Shown here in pieces: positions 63,107 through 64,000 of a stretch of 64,000 nt of DNA. The stretch lies in contig CBDCFT010000055.1 in the NCBI GenBank assembly GCA_965216365.1, forward strand, positions 74,760 to 138,759, in the 5' to 3' direction. Under the pieces are notes generated by a model, which was given only the letters and a program-made list of their open reading frames with translations, was not told the DNA's origin and did not search any database. Source of the stretch: CBDCFT01 sp965216365. GTDB lineage: Bacteria > Pseudomonadota > Gammaproteobacteria > Arenicellales > CBDCFT01. The translations under genes were made by a program, and so were the position numbers. Numbering within the stretch: the stretch's first letter is position 1; every line of letters starts with the position of its first letter.

Positions 63107-64000
63107 GTGGCGGATCAAAACTTTCTAGTTCTTATGTCGGACGAGCACCTGCGGGAAGCGGCAGGTTGTTACGGAAGCGATATTGTTCAAACTCCAAACC
63201 TTGATCGACTTGCAGCAAAGGGCACGCGATTTACCCAGGCTTACACGCCTTCTCCCGTTTGCGTGCCGGCGCGCGCATCACTCGCGACCGGTCAATACGT
63301 TCATCAATGCCGCTATTGGAGCAACGCCCAGGCCTATGACGGCAGCATTCCGAGTTGGGCACATCGCCTCACCGAAAACGATCATCATTGTGTATCCGTA
63401 GGCAAACTCCACTATCAAAACAGCGATAACGATAACGGTTTCGTTGAAGAACACTTTCCATTACATATCCGTGGCGGACAAGGCTGGATACGTGGTTTGC
63501 TGCGAAAAAATCCGCCGGTATGGGAAAAAGCCAGGGATCTAGCCGAACAAATCGGCCCTGGCGAGTGTGAGTACACCCGGTTTGATCGCGATGTTCGGGA
63601 TAAGGCTTGCCGTTGGCTGCGCAACGAGGCGAACCAACACTCTGACAAACCGTGGGCATTGTTTGTGTCATTCGTCAGCCCGCATTATCCCTTAATCGTA
63701 CCAGCGGAGTTTTACGATCTGTATCCTGCAGATCAGATGGAGTTACCGCGTCTCGCGAACTCTGACGAGCTGCCACGTCACCCGGTTGTCCAGGGTGTTC
63801 GGTCGTTTATGAATTATGAGGACTATTTCGATGACGCAACTAAACATAAAGCACGAGCGGCATACTACGGACTGTGTTCGTTTCTTGATGACAATATCGG
63901 TAAAGTATTGCGGGCACTGGAGGATTCAGGACAAAACGAGAATACCACCATTCTTTACACCAGCGATCACGGTGAACTGCTTGGCAACCACGGCATGTGG
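63107..64000 (+). CDS. Sulfatase (FGly type), 3' partial
   Basis: GTG at 63107, eight bases after the MBL gene; the frame runs to the window edge (298 codons seen). FLVLMSDEHLREAAGCYGS is the N-terminal metal-site segment (SDEH in place of the more common ADQ/DD). SPVCVPARASLATGQ holds the C-x-P-x-R motif, with Cys52 for oxidation to formylglycine. SFVSPHYPL and YTSDHGELLGNHGMW at the right edge are also typical. No signal peptide is visible, so the enzyme may be cytoplasmic, like choline-sulfatase-type members. It may release sulfate from small sulfate esters. The exact substrate is unknown. Confidence 0.9.
   Translation, partial: MADQNFLVLMSDEHLREAAGCYGSDIVQTPNLDRLAAKGTRFTQAYTPSPVCVPARASLATGQYVHQCRYWSNAQAYDGSIPSWAHRLTENDHHCVSVGKLHYQNSDNDNGFVEEHFPLHIRGGQGWIRGLLRKNPPVWEKARDLAEQIGPGECEYTRFDRDVRDKACRWLRNEANQHSDKPWALFVSFVSPHYPLIVPAEFYDLYPADQMELPRLANSDELPRHPVVQGVRSFMNYEDYFDDATKHKARAAYYGLCSFLDDNIGKVLRALEDSGQNENTTILYTSDHGELLGNHGMW

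Noticed and set aside
1..64000. CRISPR arrays, tRNA or rRNA genes, integrases and IS transposases.
   Set aside because: Looked for by eye; no direct-repeat array, cloverleaf or transposase motif was seen.

Overview
The window reads as one large surface-polysaccharide and secondary-metabolite island from a Gram-negative bacterium, most likely a marine gammaproteobacterium. This placement is an inference from four things: the exosortase/VPLPA-CTERM system, a Wzx/Wzy/Wzz-type polysaccharide pathway, several PAPS-dependent sulfotransferases, and a DddP-like M24 protein with a sulfatase at the right edge. Base composition looks moderate by eye. No rRNA, tRNA, CRISPR array or transposase gene was recognised.

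Layout. (1) 1-9279, plus strand: polysaccharide chain-length determinant (5' end cut off), tyrosine autokinase, a lone TAXI solute-binding protein, an ExeA-like ATPase, and two membrane-anchored repeat proteins sharing a ~100-residue TPR-like unit. (2) 9501-15367, plus strand: sulfotransferase, a pseudogene scrap, DegT-type aminotransferase, APH-like kinase, ParB-like protein, second sulfotransferase. (3) 15523-38309, minus strand: twelve tightly packed genes that look like one operon. It begins with a formyltransferase/NRPS whose adenylation domain carries an inserted luciferase-like monooxygenase, followed by an SGNH-like secreted protein and a one-module PKS with terminal thioesterase. It then runs straight into an O-antigen polymerase/ligase, aminotransferase, glycosyltransferases, flippase, LPS-kinase-like protein and two more sulfotransferases. 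(4) 38831-43497, minus strand: two secreted PKD plus beta-helix proteins from a tandem duplication; the second has a frameshift-riddled C-terminal part. (5) 43930-58148: glycosyltransferases, an asparagine-synthase-like protein without its N-terminal cysteine, a polysaccharide deacetylase, a TagA/WecG transferase fused to a STAS-like domain, an exosortase-EpsI fusion (XrtD type), the initiating glycosyl-1-phosphate transferase, PrsT lipoprotein and one VPLPA-CTERM substrate. (6) 58312-64000: housekeeping and catabolic genes (pncB, ogt), a mosaic of intergenic palindromes, a DddP-like M24 protein, an MBL-fold hydrolase and a sulfatase cut by the window edge.

How it fits together. The MraY-like transferase would start a lipid-linked glycan, the glycosyltransferases extend it, and Wzx, Wzy and Wzz/tyrosine kinase export and polymerise it. 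Sulfotransferases, kinases and aminotransferases decorate it, and XrtD/PrsT sorts a VPLPA protein to the same surface. The most unusual element is the NRPS-PKS pair at the head of the glycan operon. Its adenylation pocket reads close to a glycine code, and the pair could make a small (formyl)amino-acyl group that ends up on the polysaccharide. That link is a hypothesis.
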